Source: Idiomarina piscisalsi (GTDB lineage: Bacteria > Pseudomonadota > Gammaproteobacteria > Enterobacterales > Alteromonadaceae). Taken from it: a stretch of DNA of 64,000 bases. Where the stretch lies: contig NZ_CP022133.1 in the NCBI RefSeq assembly GCF_002211765.1, positions 2,480,001-2,544,000 of the forward strand, written 5' to 3'. Both the position numbers and the translations under genes were made by a program. Below are positions 10,286 to 19,423 of this stretch, piece by piece; within the stretch, counting starts at the first letter, position 1, and each line of letters begins with the position of its first letter. Under the pieces are notes generated by a model that made no database searches, was not told the DNA's origin, and worked only from the letters and a program-made list of their open reading frames with translations.

Positions 10286-12832
10286 TTACCAGTTAATTAA
10301 CTGCACACCCAAAGTGAAGCTGCGGCCATAGCTTTCGTACTGCGCGTTATATCTCTTCTGGCCGGTGTAGACATAGTAGGGTTCGTCGGTAATGTTGTTG
10401 GCCGCAAAGCTCAGACTGACATACTCACTAATTAGCCATTTTGCGGAGAAGTCCAGAGTCAAATTGTCGTCTTCGTAAATGTCGTAACGGCTGTCTTCAA
10501 CATCGCCCAGCTCAGCTAAATACTTCGATTTATAGTTCGTGGCTAAGCGCAGGCTGACATCATAAATCTCATAACCAAGCGCAAAGTTTGCGGTGGTATC
10601 AGACTGGCTCGGTAAAGAGATATCCCGTGACACAAGCTGACCATCATCATTCCAGTCAACCGTTGCTTCCGAGTCAGTGAACGTCAGGTTGGTATTGATT
10701 AAGAAGTTATCAAGCCAGTTATTAAAGCCGGAAACCTGATGCACATAGTTGATCTCTAAACCATAAACGTAAGCGTCGTCACCGTTGATATAAGTGACAG
10801 CTTCATCAAAGTTTTCATAACCCGGACGGCCGGCAACATCGGCTTCGTAAACAAAGTTTTTAATGTCTTTGTAAAAGGCCATGGCGGAAATAACACCTAG
10901 AGTTTCGTCGTAGTGCTCAATACCAAAATCGAGGTTTTGCGTGGTTAATGGTTCAAGATCTGGGTTACCAAATTCAGCTTTAAGGTCACCGTCGTCGTTT
11001 TCCAGATAGTAGCTGGATCTCACCTGTTCAAAGTTAGGTCTGACAAGACCGGTGCTGTAGGCCGCGCGAATAATAGTGTCATTACTTAAGTCATAGCGAG
11101 TGACCACACTGGGCAGCCAGTTTGCATCGCTGAATTTATCCGAAACCGATGTAAAGGTTTCCAGTTCGTCATCATAACGGTTACCACGCCCCGTGCGCTC
11201 CTCATGTTCATAACGTGCGCCAGCAATAACCTGCCACTTACCAAAGCTCATATCGGTCATCAGGTAACCGGCACTGATATCTTCATCAATTTCGTAAGAG
11301 GCGATTCTCGATTCAACTTCATCCCGGAAGTTTTGTAATTCGAAGGTATTAACCATGTCCCAAATTTTGTCGGCGGAAGCGCCGGGGCCAAATTGGTCAA
11401 GACCATACTCAACGTGTGACGAGGTTTCATAGTCAGCAAGTGTCAGTCCGGTAACGCCCAGGTCAGCAAAGTCTTCCATAATAAAGATATTTTCTTCTGC
11501 TGACTTTTCGCGCTGGCTTAACTTAATACCGCCTTTAAAGGTGACCTGATAGCTGGGTTGTAACCAGTCATAAGCGACATCCAGCTTAACGTTCTTTTCG
11601 GTCTCTTCGGTGTAGGCATCACTCACTTCCACTTCATCAATTTCGTACTCTGACGCCTGATACGCCGTATCCGGAGCATTCAATTGCAGACGTTCCACAC
11701 CTGAGTAACCCAAGTCGTCGTCAAATTCCTGAGTAAACTTGGCTCCGCCAATAGCAAAGGGTTGATCTTCGCTGGCTTTGCTTGTTCCGGCTTCCAGGGT
11801 CACTTCCCAGTCATCGAACTTCTGTTTAGTACCCAGCACAATCGCTGTAATTTCCTGAGTCTCTTTACGGTCTTTAAGCTCTCGCACAATTTCGCCGCCA
11901 GAAGTAGCTTCTGCGCCGATGGGATCAGAAAATTCAGTCACAATACCCTGGCGCATTTCGGTATCTGCAAATTCACTGTACAGCGAGCGAAGGTAGAACT
12001 CAGATGCCTCGGACGGACGATAATCCAGGTTTAAAGCTAAACCGGTTCGTTCACGGGTAACCGAATAAGCGCGTTGCTCAAACTCTTCCAGCCCGGGTTC
12101 ATCCAAGTCCCAGTTACCGCCGGTTTCAACGTTGTCGGTGGTAAATGAGCGGTCCTGATAACTGCCAGCAAAGGCAATACCAAAGCTGTCTGCTTTATCG
12201 CCAACGTCAAAAGTATTGCTGATAACACCTGAAACTTTCGGGTTAGTTTCGCTTGCCTGTTCGTTATAACCAATATCGGTAGTAAAAGAGTAAAACGAGC
12301 CTTCGCGATCAAAAGCCGTCATGCTTTGCAGTTCAATATTACCGCCCAAACTGCCCGCTGAGATATCAGGCGTCAGAGTCTTATTAACCACAACCGATTC
12401 CAGTAAGTCCGACGGAATCACATCTAACGCCACGGCTCTGCGACCCGCTTCCGGTGCTGCCAGAGAGGTACCATTGTAGGAAACTGAGTTTAAATCCGGT
12501 GCTAAACCACGGATACGAATAAAGCGCCCTTCCCCCTGGTCACGCTCAACAGACAACCCTGGAATTCGCTGTAACGCATCGCTAACACTGTCGTCCTGAA
12601 GCTTACCCATGTCGTCTTTTTTCAACACATTGATAATACCGCCAGACTCGCGCTGCTCTTGCACAGCACGTTTAATAGAGTCGCCGTAGCCAATAGTCAG
12701 CACTTCTTCAATTCGCTTTTCTTCGACTGTTTTATCTGTGCTTTCGTCCTGCGCTTCCTGAGCCATAAGCGGTGATGTTGCACCACATGAAACGGCAATA
12801 AGCCAAGCTAAGTATGTCTTCTTCATAATCAT
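10286..12832 (-). CDS. TonB-dependent outer-membrane receptor (phytase-linked)
   Basis: An 848-residue outer-membrane receptor. A signal peptide ends near PLMAQEAQD. The TonB box region (EEVLTIGYGDS) is followed by the plug domain (RESGGIINVLKKDDMG, SDALQRIPGLSVERDQGEGRFIRIRGLAPDLNSV) and then a 22-strand barrel ending in an aromatic residue (GVQLINW). The plug wording matches the TonB-Xanth-Caul family (TIGR01782), usually linked to sugars and other polymers. Its tight linkage to a phytase gene suggests it imports an inositol phosphate or phytate-bound metal; that is inference. AGGG lies 6 nt upstream of the ATG at 12832; a second ATG two codons later is possible. Confidence 0.92.
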   Translation of the reverse strand: MIMKKTYLAWLIAVSCGATSPLMAQEAQDESTDKTVEEKRIEEVLTIGYGDSIKRAVQEQRESGGIINVLKKDDMGKLQDDSVSDALQRIPGLSVERDQGEGRFIRIRGLAPDLNSVSYNGTSLAAPEAGRRAVALDVIPSDLLESVVVNKTLTPDISAGSLGGNIELQSMTAFDREGSFYSFTTDIGYNEQASETNPKVSGVISNTFDVGDKADSFGIAFAGSYQDRSFTTDNVETGGNWDLDEPGLEEFEQRAYSVTRERTGLALNLDYRPSEASEFYLRSLYSEFADTEMRQGIVTEFSDPIGAEATSGGEIVRELKDRKETQEITAIVLGTKQKFDDWEVTLEAGTSKASEDQPFAIGGAKFTQEFDDDLGYSGVERLQLNAPDTAYQASEYEIDEVEVSDAYTEETEKNVKLDVAYDWLQPSYQVTFKGGIKLSQREKSAEENIFIMEDFADLGVTGLTLADYETSSHVEYGLDQFGPGASADKIWDMVNTFELQNFRDEVESRIASYEIDEDISAGYLMTDMSFGKWQVIAGARYEHEERTGRGNRYDDELETFTSVSDKFSDANWLPSVVTRYDLSNDTIIRAAYSTGLVRPNFEQVRSSYYLENDDGDLKAEFGNPDLEPLTTQNLDFGIEHYDETLGVISAMAFYKDIKNFVYEADVAGRPGYENFDEAVTYINGDDAYVYGLEINYVHQVSGFNNWLDNFLINTNLTFTDSEATVDWNDDGQLVSRDISLPSQSDTTANFALGYEIYDVSLRLATNYKSKYLAELGDVEDSRYDIYEDDNLTLDFSAKWLISEYVSLSFAANNITDEPYYVYTGQKRYNAQYESYGRSFTLGVQLINW

Positions 12833-12958
12833 TCAAACCCTGTCGTTTTTTTGATTGATGCGGCATACCTTAAAAGCAAAAAATGACATTTTGAGGATAT
12901 CTCTAAGCAAAGGTGGGCTCTTTGGATGCGGGTCTCATAAGCTCAAAAAGCAAGCCGC

Positions 12959-12977
12959 ATGTCACCAAACTGTCACA
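12959..12977 (+). promoter_or_regulatory. Pho box (PhoB binding site)
   Basis: ATGTCACCAAACTGTCACA contains two TGTCAC half-sites in direct repeat with an 11-bp period, the geometry of the E. coli Pho box (CTGTCAT-N4-CTGTCAT). It faces right. A -10-like TACAGT at 12987-12992 lies about 10 bp downstream, as in PhoB class promoters where the box replaces the -35. The ATG of the next rightward gene is at 13019. A weaker half-site (ATGTCAT on the minus strand, near 12885-12891) could serve the divergent receptor-phytase operon. Confidence 0.7.
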
Positions 12978-13018
12978 GCTCGGGGCTACAGTAACTTTGT
13001 TCTAATACGGAGGTACTG

Positions 13019-13924
13019 ATGCGCTTTACTAATTCAAACTTCACCGGTGACTGGCGTATTCTGCTGACGATCGCCATCGCCCTGCTCTGCCTCCTGCTGA
13101 GCAGCCAGTTGGGCTCCTTAAAGCCACTTGCGCAAATTGATCCTTTTGATTTACTGGGTGAAGGCTCGACGCTATTCCTGGTTATTCTAGCCGTCGTATT
13201 CGTGGTCAATCATCGTCCGCTAGGTAATGTAACAAACCTTTTTTACAGTGGCGGTCTGCTATTGATATTTTCAATGACCCTTGATGTTTTAGACGAGTTT
13301 TTCCATTACCCCGATTCATTACGATTATTAAGCTGGCTTGAGTCCATTCCTCAGCCTGTGGGGCTTGTCATATTTGGCTTCGGGGCACTGGAGTGGCGGC
13401 GTGAAAATAAAATGCTGACGCGGCAGCTAAAGGCACGTGAAAAAAACCTGAGATCACATCAGTGGATTGACCCATTAACTTCTCTGTACACAACTCCCTA
13501 TTTTATAAAATTGGTTGAACGTGAAATTGCCTTGGGCCAGAACACCTCAGCAGAGCCGGCGGTGTTGGTGCGCGTGAACTTCAAAAACTTCACGCAATAT
13601 AACAATGAAAGGGGAACCAAAGCAGGAGATGAACTTCTGCACCGGGCCAGTGAACTCATGGTTTTACTGCTTAGGCCACAGGACTGCGTGTGCCGCGAAC
13701 ACAGCGATCACTTTCTGATACTACTGCCTCAAACCTCTTTATCTCAGGCGAATAACCTAATGAAGGTCATCCGTCAGAATTTAAGTTCTGAATTAAATCT
13801 GCCCACCTACACGAGTTTAGAAATTCAAACGCATCGTGTTGAAGAAGTTTCAGCGGCTGATGCAATCAATGCACTGCACAAGCAAGTTGAGGAGACAACC
13901 CGCTATGTGCCACGGGTCAACTAA
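13019..13924 (+). CDS. four-helix membrane protein with degenerate GGDEF domain
   Basis: A 301-residue protein: about four N-terminal membrane helices (WRILLTIAIALLCLLL; LFLVILAVVFVV; LFYSGGLLLIFSMTL; GLVIFGFGALEW), a short helix, then a GGDEF-type domain from about residue 150. The signature is replaced by HSDHF, so cyclase activity is very unlikely. The inhibitory-site motif RxxD is kept at the right distance (RPQD, five residues before HSDHF), so it may bind c-di-GMP as a receptor; that is inference. It lies 41 bp after a Pho box and overlaps the start of the AraC-type gene by 20 bp. A TACGGAGG ribosome site precedes the ATG. Confidence 0.8.
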   Translation: MRFTNSNFTGDWRILLTIAIALLCLLLSSQLGSLKPLAQIDPFDLLGEGSTLFLVILAVVFVVNHRPLGNVTNLFYSGGLLLIFSMTLDVLDEFFHYPDSLRLLSWLESIPQPVGLVIFGFGALEWRRENKMLTRQLKAREKNLRSHQWIDPLTSLYTTPYFIKLVEREIALGQNTSAEPAVLVRVNFKNFTQYNNERGTKAGDELLHRASELMVLLLRPQDCVCREHSDHFLILLPQTSLSQANNLMKVIRQNLSSELNLPTYTSLEIQTHRVEEVSAADAINALHKQVEETTRYVPRVN

Positions 13925-14963
13925 CGACCAACGGCACTTGCTTGGCAAGCCTCTGGTTCAGGCTTTGCTCCCACTTTCTGAGAGACGTGGGGTTTCATCT
14001 GCAGAGCTGCTCAGAGGCACAACATTGTCGGTACAAAAACTAAAATTGAATAATTTTCGGCTTACAAACCATGAACTTATGTCGTTATTGGCTTCTGCCG
14101 AAGAAAAAGTTAATGATCCCCATTTATGGCAGTTGGTTACAGAGACCCTATTCAGAGACAAGCTAAGCCCTTTAATTGATCTAATTATCCACGCGAAGAG
14201 CCTAAAGCAGTCACTGGTTCACTTATCCCGTTTTCAAAACCTTCTACAGCCCTTCTTATTTACACCGACACAACAGTTTGGGAGCTCACTGCAACTGGAT
14301 TTTATTCCGGTATCAGGCTTGAGCGGTAAAATGGGTCAGCATTGTTACGTCGCCAACTGTAAAGTCGGCATAGCAATACTATTAATGCTGGGCCGGTCAC
14401 GGGGGTTAGCCATAGAACAATGGCAGGTCTATCTACCAAAGGAAATTTCACCTTTACCCATTTGGTCGAAATGGCTGAAGAGTATCAACTCACGACCCAT
14501 CAGCGCATTAACCATTCCGGTCTCTCAACTTACAGAAAAACGACCTGAGCGAGACTTACCTCGCTATTATCAAGCTCTAAGCTTTTGCCAAATTCAACAG
14601 CAAACGAAAGCGCAGTCTCCTTTCCTTTTGACTATTTTTAAATGGCTCGAGAATCAAATAGAAATGGGTGGGTATATTTCTCTAAAAGAGCTGGCATATG
14701 AAATGGGGGTCAGTCTCTCCTCCTGTAAGCGCTTGTTAGCGAGTCACGGCTACAACTTTCAACAAGTCTATGACCTGGTCCGGCTGCACAAGCTACTCAA
14801 CCTGCTACAACAACATCCTTACAGTAATGTTGAACTTGCACAGCGACTTGGCTACAGCAACCCAAATAATTTCCGCCGAGCTTGTAAACGATGGCTGGGC
14901 ATGGTTCCCGACGAGCTTCGTCGACAAAGTTCTACCCTATTTGTTTCTACCAGAATTACTTAA
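13905..14963 (+). CDS. AraC-family transcriptional regulator
   Basis: About 352 residues from the chosen ATG at 13905, which has GAGGAG 10 nt upstream and overlaps the end of the degenerate GGDEF gene by 20 bp; a longer frame from 13836 is possible but lacks such a site. The N-terminal two thirds (LAKPLVQALLPLSERRGVSSAELL onward in type) resembles the arabinose-binding-like domain PF12625. The C terminus has the two AraC helix-turn-helix units: ISLKELAYEMGVSLSSCKRLL and YSNVELAQRLGYSNPNNFRRA, ending with the WLGMVPDEL segment. The overlap implies coupled translation, so a membrane protein with a possible c-di-GMP site and a DNA-binding protein are made together. Confidence 0.88.
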   Translation: MCHGSTNDQRHLLGKPLVQALLPLSERRGVSSAELLRGTTLSVQKLKLNNFRLTNHELMSLLASAEEKVNDPHLWQLVTETLFRDKLSPLIDLIIHAKSLKQSLVHLSRFQNLLQPFLFTPTQQFGSSLQLDFIPVSGLSGKMGQHCYVANCKVGIAILLMLGRSRGLAIEQWQVYLPKEISPLPIWSKWLKSINSRPISALTIPVSQLTEKRPERDLPRYYQALSFCQIQQQTKAQSPFLLTIFKWLENQIEMGGYISLKELAYEMGVSLSSCKRLLASHGYNFQQVYDLVRLHKLLNLLQQHPYSNVELAQRLGYSNPNNFRRACKRWLGMVPDELRRQSSTLFVSTRIT

Positions 14964-14991
14964 GGCTTCAGCCTGTTGCTGATACGACTGG

Positions 14992-15240
14992 CTATTTCGG
15001 TATACCAAACAGGATTTTGTCGGCGCTGTTGGCTAAAGCAATGAGCATGATCACAACCCAGGTTCCCAGCACCCACCAAAACGCGGTCCAGGACATCCAG
15101 ACAAGCTCCAGAAACAACAAATCGAACAGACCCACAATCAACGTCGACATTAAAATTGAGGGCAAAAGCACGAGAAAGATGACACCCAGTGCCAGGGGAA
15201 TAGCGCTAAGTGTTTTTAACCAATTAATGAGGCGTTGCAT
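14992..15240 (-). CDS. small membrane protein of unknown function
   Basis: An 82-residue hydrophobic protein with two or three membrane helices (AIPLALGVIFLVLLPSILMSTLIVGLFDLLFL and MSWTAFWWVLGTWVVIMLIALA) and a short basic N terminus (MQRLINWLK). No family recognised. It is convergent with the AraC-type gene and divergent from the EamA transporter. Coding is supported by the strong hydrophobic pattern and by the absence of a competing gene. Confidence 0.6.
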   Translation of the reverse strand: MQRLINWLKTLSAIPLALGVIFLVLLPSILMSTLIVGLFDLLFLELVWMSWTAFWWVLGTWVVIMLIALANSADKILFGIPK

Positions 15241-15323
15241 ATGAACTTACTGTTAATTAAAAGTGTCCGCAAACGTACCTCGCATGCGCGGATATATCAA
15301 CTTAAAACGCAGCGTTTGCCGGT

Positions 15324-15352
15324 TCGACAAGTTTTTTAAGCACGACTACACT
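15324..15352 (+). promoter_or_regulatory. sigma70-type promoter of the EamA transporter gene
   Basis: TCGACA (15324-15329), a 17-bp spacer and TACACT (15347-15352), followed 31 bp later by the TTG start of the transporter. Both hexamers match the consensus at most positions. Confidence 0.55.
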
Positions 15353-15382
15353 TTTGAGTAAATACGTAAGGAGTGCAACGGC

Positions 15383-16306
15383 TTGAGGCAACCGATCCGA
15401 ACGCATAAAAGTTTACGTAAAATTCGCGCCAAAACGCCAAACAGCGGTACCTTTTTAGTGTTCTCAGCGGCTATCTGCTGGGGGCTTTCCGGAGGTATCG
15501 CCGGTCTTCTCATTGAGGAAGGATGGGGTCCTTTTCTAATATCATTTTATCGTGCGGCTATAGGACTGATAGCCTTTTCAAGTTGGTTAATTTTAGCGCC
15601 AGCAAAGAGCGGGCTGCATAAAAAAAAGCTATGGTTATGGTCTCTCCTGGCGGGACTCGGGGTTGCCGGAAACTTCTCGTTTTATTTTCTCAGTATTTCT
15701 GAGAGCGGTGTATCTATAGCGGCAACCCTAATGTATTGCGCCCCCATATTCGTCTATTTACTCTCATTTCTTTTAAAACTCGAGAAACCAACGCTCCTCA
15801 AATTTATTGGCATAGGTTTTGTTGTCGTAGGCGTGACGCTTCTGACGGAAGTCTATAAAGCCGACGGCTCAAATATGAATGTATTGGGGATCCTTTTTGG
15901 GCTGCTCGCGGGAGCCTCTCTCGCCCTATTCATTTTTTCCTTTAAGTACGCAACCCGTCACGGTAGTCCACAATCTATTTTGTCGATTTCATTTTTAGTG
16001 GTTCTGATAACGTTATTCGTACCTAGTCAGCCATCAAGTATTATTGCCGCTTTAGTATCAGAGCAGCTTCCGCTGCTGATTTTGCTTGGTGTGTTAGGTG
16101 GTGGTACGTCCTTCATTCTCTATTTGTTCGGACTACGCAAAACCGCTCCGGCAATTGCCTCTGTTGTGGCTTTGGCTGAACCGATTTCAGCATCGTTGTT
16201 CGGTGTGGTTGTGTTAGGAGAGCAGTTAGCCATAGCGCAGCTGACCGGCATCGTCATTATTTTAGTGACAGTAACCTTATTAAGCGTGGCATCGTCTCGA
16301 CGTTAA
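15383..16306 (+). CDS. EamA/DMT-family membrane transporter
   Basis: A 307-residue drug/metabolite transporter superfamily protein with two EamA repeats and about ten membrane helices. The first repeat opens with TFLVFSAAICWGLSGGIAGLLI and contains the conserved FYRAAIGLIAFSSWL; the second ends with VVALAEPISASLFGVVVLGEQL, the classic EamA signature. The start is TTG at 15383, supported by AAGGAG at 15368-15373 with 9-nt spacing. The substrate (metabolite export is usual) is unknown. Confidence 0.9.
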   Translation: MRQPIRTHKSLRKIRAKTPNSGTFLVFSAAICWGLSGGIAGLLIEEGWGPFLISFYRAAIGLIAFSSWLILAPAKSGLHKKKLWLWSLLAGLGVAGNFSFYFLSISESGVSIAATLMYCAPIFVYLLSFLLKLEKPTLLKFIGIGFVVVGVTLLTEVYKADGSNMNVLGILFGLLAGASLALFIFSFKYATRHGSPQSILSISFLVVLITLFVPSQPSSIIAALVSEQLPLLILLGVLGGGTSFILYLFGLRKTAPAIASVVALAEPISASLFGVVVLGEQLAIAQLTGIVIILVTVTLLSVASSRR

Positions 16307-16319
16307 ACTCATCAAAAGA

Positions 16320-16343
16320 AAGTGGGGATACTGCGCCCCACTT
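16320..16343. terminator. stem-loop between convergent genes
   Basis: AAGTGGGG, an 8-nt loop, CCCCACTT: a perfect 8-bp stem between the EamA gene (+) and the coiled-coil gene (-). On the minus strand it is followed by TTCTTTT, so it probably terminates the minus-strand gene and perhaps acts both ways. Confidence 0.6.
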
Positions 16344-16355
16344 CCGAAGCAATGG

Positions 16356-16646
16356 TTAGTTTTTGAACTCGCTACTTGCCGCTTTAACGGCAGTCGTTAA
16401 AGACTGGGTGGCTGATTCAAGACCTTTACTAATGTCAGACCAAGCGTTCTCACTCGACTTTTTTAAACCTTCCAGCTTTTCTTCTGCCTGATCTTTTAAT
16501 GCTTCAAGTTCGCTGATCTTCTCTTCATACTTTATTTGGGTATCAGCCTCTGACTGCTTAGCTTTTGCTTTTAACCGATCAATTTCCGCCTTCATTTCCT
16601 CGATCTTAGCTTCGTGCTTTTTCTCAAATGCATCTTTATTACTCAT
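16356..16646 (-). CDS. small coiled-coil protein
   Basis: A 96-residue highly charged protein. Residues of about 5-70 are one long predicted coiled coil rich in E, K and A (KHEAKIEEMKAEIDRLKAKA, KISELEALKDQAEEKLEGLK), ending in a weaker amphipathic helix (SLTTAVKAASSEF). No signal peptide or membrane helix. I chose the ATG at 16646, five nt after GGAGG; an upstream TTG at 16658 overlaps that ribosome site and is unlikely. Such proteins are common as small stress or envelope-associated proteins, but no family function is known to me. Confidence 0.75.
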   Translation of the reverse strand: MSNKDAFEKKHEAKIEEMKAEIDRLKAKAKQSEADTQIKYEEKISELEALKDQAEEKLEGLKKSSENAWSDISKGLESATQSLTTAVKAASSEFKN

Positions 16647-16823
16647 GCATACCTCCAAGCTTTTATTGAATAATAAACAACCTGTCTCTTATGAGTATGG
16701 TCAGCGCATCGAAAACGATCAAGGCAGCGTTTATTTCGCTAAATAAAAAAGAGCCTTCCAACCAAGTAATCCAAACACAGCTGAATTCGTAGACATAAGA
16801 ACAGTTTAAAAACGGAGAATGTT

Positions 16824-17561
16824 ATGTCTGAAGTAGCAGAAAAAGTAGTTGTTATTACCGGCGCGAGTAGTGGTTTAGGTGAAGCCACTGCAAAAATGCT
16901 GGCTCAAAAAGGGGCTAAGTTAGTGCTGGGCGCACGCCGTGAGGAGCGGTTACAACAGCTGGTTGATGACATTACAAGCGATGGCGGTGAAGCCATTTAT
17001 AAGGCCGTTGACGTCACTAAGCGCGACGAGGTAGAAGCCTTGGCCAACGCAGCGCTTGAGAAATTTGGGCGCATTGACGTACTGGTCAACAACGCCGGTC
17101 TAATGCCGTTGGCGCCACTGGATGAGCTTAAAGTGGACGAATGGGATCAGATGATTGATGTGAACATTAAAGGCGTCATGTACGGTGTTGGTGCCGTTCT
17201 GCCAACCATGCGCAAACAGGAAAGTGGTCACATTATTAACTTATCGTCAGTCGCTGGCCACGTCGTATTCCCCGGCGCCACGGTTTACTGTGCAACCAAA
17301 TTCGCGGTTAAAGCGATCAGCGAAGGTATTCGCCAGGAATCCAACGGCCAAATTCGCTCAACCAACATTTCGCCGGGGGCAGTAGCCACCGAGCTGACGG
17401 ATCACATTTCGCATAAAGACTCGAAAGAAATGGCAGATGATTTATACAATGACGCCATTGATTCAGACTCAATCGCCAGAGCGATTACTTTTGCTATTGA
17501 GCAACCCGGCGAGGTTGATGTAAATGAAATGGTTATTCGACCGACTAAGCAAGAGCTATAG
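16824..17561 (+). CDS. short-chain dehydrogenase/reductase (classical SDR)
   Basis: A complete 245-residue classical SDR. Nucleotide-binding motif TGASSGLG near the N terminus, the structural NNAG motif (VLVNNAGLMPLAPL), catalytic Ser in NLSSVAGH, and YCATK containing the Tyr and Lys of the active site. GARREER after beta-strand 2 indicates NADP preference. The wording is close to NADP-dependent oxidoreductases of broad substrate range. It stands alone between the coiled-coil gene and a terminator. Confidence 0.93.
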   Translation: MSEVAEKVVVITGASSGLGEATAKMLAQKGAKLVLGARREERLQQLVDDITSDGGEAIYKAVDVTKRDEVEALANAALEKFGRIDVLVNNAGLMPLAPLDELKVDEWDQMIDVNIKGVMYGVGAVLPTMRKQESGHIINLSSVAGHVVFPGATVYCATKFAVKAISEGIRQESNGQIRSTNISPGAVATELTDHISHKDSKEMADDLYNDAIDSDSIARAITFAIEQPGEVDVNEMVIRPTKQEL

Positions 17562-17572
17562 GTAAACGATAG

Positions 17573-17597
17573 GGGCGGTTAAACACCGCCCTTTTTT
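17573..17597 (+). terminator. Rho-independent terminator after SDR gene
   Basis: GGGCGGT, loop TAAAC, ACCGCCC, then six T. A perfect 7-bp stem 12 bp after the SDR stop codon. Confidence 0.9.
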
Positions 17598-17605
17598 ATA
17601 GTGAA

Positions 17606-19288
17606 TTATTCGCCGGACGACTCAGATAGGCTTTCGTCAGCCAAAACAACTTGGTTTCGACCATTCGTTTTACCTTTATACAAAGCCCGATCCGCTATCT
17701 GCAATAAATGCTCCTGATCGACAACTTGCTCTGAAACACTCACCAAACCAAATGTCGCTGTAATACTGATAGCATGGCTCTCATAGCGAACTTCTAACCC
17801 TTCGATAAGCCCCCTTATCTTCTCAGCCACTTTAAGCGCTTCATTTTCATCAGTTTCTGGCAGCAGTACGGCGAATTCTTCTCCTCCAACGCGAGCAAAA
17901 ATATCTTCCTCGCGGAGCTCTGACTCTACTGTAGCAGCAACTTCGGAAAGAACCTTGTCGCCCGCTGCATGACCATATGTGTCATTTACTCGTTTAAAGT
18001 GGTCAAGGTCGAAACTTATCAGCGAAAGGGGCTTTTTATAGCGAGAGTAGCGGTTAAACTCTCTATCCATCGCTTTATTAAACGCCCGCCGATTCCCTAT
18101 TTGCGTTAAAGGGTCAATAACAGCTTGTTGCTCTAATTTTAATTCTAAGTTTTTTTGCTCGGTAATATCACGAACCGTTCCAATCAAGGTAATGCCATCG
18201 CTTTGTAATTCGGCCAGTTCATGCACCCATATGAGAGTACCATCACGAGTTTTCATCCGATGTTGAACATCATGGATGCCTGTCTTCTGAGCTTTTTCTT
18301 CACTGCGAGCCACTGATACCATGTCTTTCTCAGGAACCAGACTCCTAAAGAATTCGACAGATGGCTTTAGCTCACCCGGTTGATAGCCCAGAATTTCATA
18401 AACCATATCCGACCAATAAAGTTCACCCGACTCCATATTCGCTTCCCAGTGACCTGTTCGTGCGATTCTCTGGGCCAACTTTAAGTTGGCTTGGCTTTTT
18501 TCGAGCTCTAGCTCAAGATTTTTACGGTCAGTAATATCGATGATCATGCCATACCAAAGCGTTGACTCATCAATACCGGATTGTGGTCGAGCGTGTCCGA
18601 AGACCCATCGAGTCTTACCAGAGTGAATAACTCGATACTCACAAATCCAGTCAACACCTTTTTCAGCCGACTCAGTAATTGTCTTTGCTACGCGAGGCAA
18701 GTCATCTGGATGAATAACCTCAAACACCGATGATGCATCATGTTTAACAGCTTCCGGTGCAACACCGTAAATGTGACGTAGTCCTTGACTGGCAAATGGA
18801 AAGCATGAGCTACCGTCAGGATGTTGCTCATATTGATAGACCACACCAGGTAAGAGATCGGCAAAAGCTTCAAAACGCTGGCTAAGTTCTTTTAGCCCAC
18901 TAATATCGATATGGGTGCCAACCACCCACTCAGGTTTACCATCGGCGGTTCGGGAAACAAGTTTTCCATAGTCCCGCACCCAAACCCAGTGCCCATCTTT
19001 GTGACGCATCCGAGCTTCACATTCGTAAAAGCTGCGTTTGCCATCAAAGTGTTCGTTCAGAATTTTATCGGAGACTTGTCCATCTTCGGCGTGGACATAC
19101 TCTAGCCACGTCTCGATAGAAAGAGGTTTTAACTCGTCTAACGTATATCCAATAATCTCAGCCCAGCGCTCGTTAAAGTAGCACTCTCCGGTTTGCACAT
19201 TCCATTCCCATGTTCCTGCTTGAGTCGCTTCAAGCATCATCATGAGACGATCGGTCAATGGAAGGTTTTGATATTTTCCGTAGGGCAT
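17606..19288 (-). CDS. triple-PAS diguanylate cyclase
   Basis: A soluble 560-residue protein: three PAS/PAC units (about 10-130, 135-258 and 265-380) followed by a GGDEF domain (about 390-550). Each PAS ends in a PAC-like segment (WVVGTHIDISGLK; YGMIIDITDRKN; LIGTVRDITEQKN). The cyclase is expected to be active: RVGGEEFAVLLPE, with the product-inhibition site RxxD (REED) five residues upstream. No membrane helix, so it probably senses a cytoplasmic signal. It is the last gene of a minus-strand run with the FIST protein and the Aer-like receptor, separated from the former by 135 bp. Confidence 0.92.
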   Translation of the reverse strand: MPYGKYQNLPLTDRLMMMLEATQAGTWEWNVQTGECYFNERWAEIIGYTLDELKPLSIETWLEYVHAEDGQVSDKILNEHFDGKRSFYECEARMRHKDGHWVWVRDYGKLVSRTADGKPEWVVGTHIDISGLKELSQRFEAFADLLPGVVYQYEQHPDGSSCFPFASQGLRHIYGVAPEAVKHDASSVFEVIHPDDLPRVAKTITESAEKGVDWICEYRVIHSGKTRWVFGHARPQSGIDESTLWYGMIIDITDRKNLELELEKSQANLKLAQRIARTGHWEANMESGELYWSDMVYEILGYQPGELKPSVEFFRSLVPEKDMVSVARSEEKAQKTGIHDVQHRMKTRDGTLIWVHELAELQSDGITLIGTVRDITEQKNLELKLEQQAVIDPLTQIGNRRAFNKAMDREFNRYSRYKKPLSLISFDLDHFKRVNDTYGHAAGDKVLSEVAATVESELREEDIFARVGGEEFAVLLPETDENEALKVAEKIRGLIEGLEVRYESHAISITATFGLVSVSEQVVDQEHLLQIADRALYKGKTNGRNQVVLADESLSESSGE

Positions 19289-19423
19289 CTGGAACCTTGT
19301 TTGCTATTAATTCTTAGCAATTATCTCAGATTGCGAAAAACAATTCACTGACATCAAGTAAGCTTTTAAACGCTGTTTCATTCAAAATAAACGGCGAGTT
19401 TGTCTATTAAGGTGGGACTTTTA

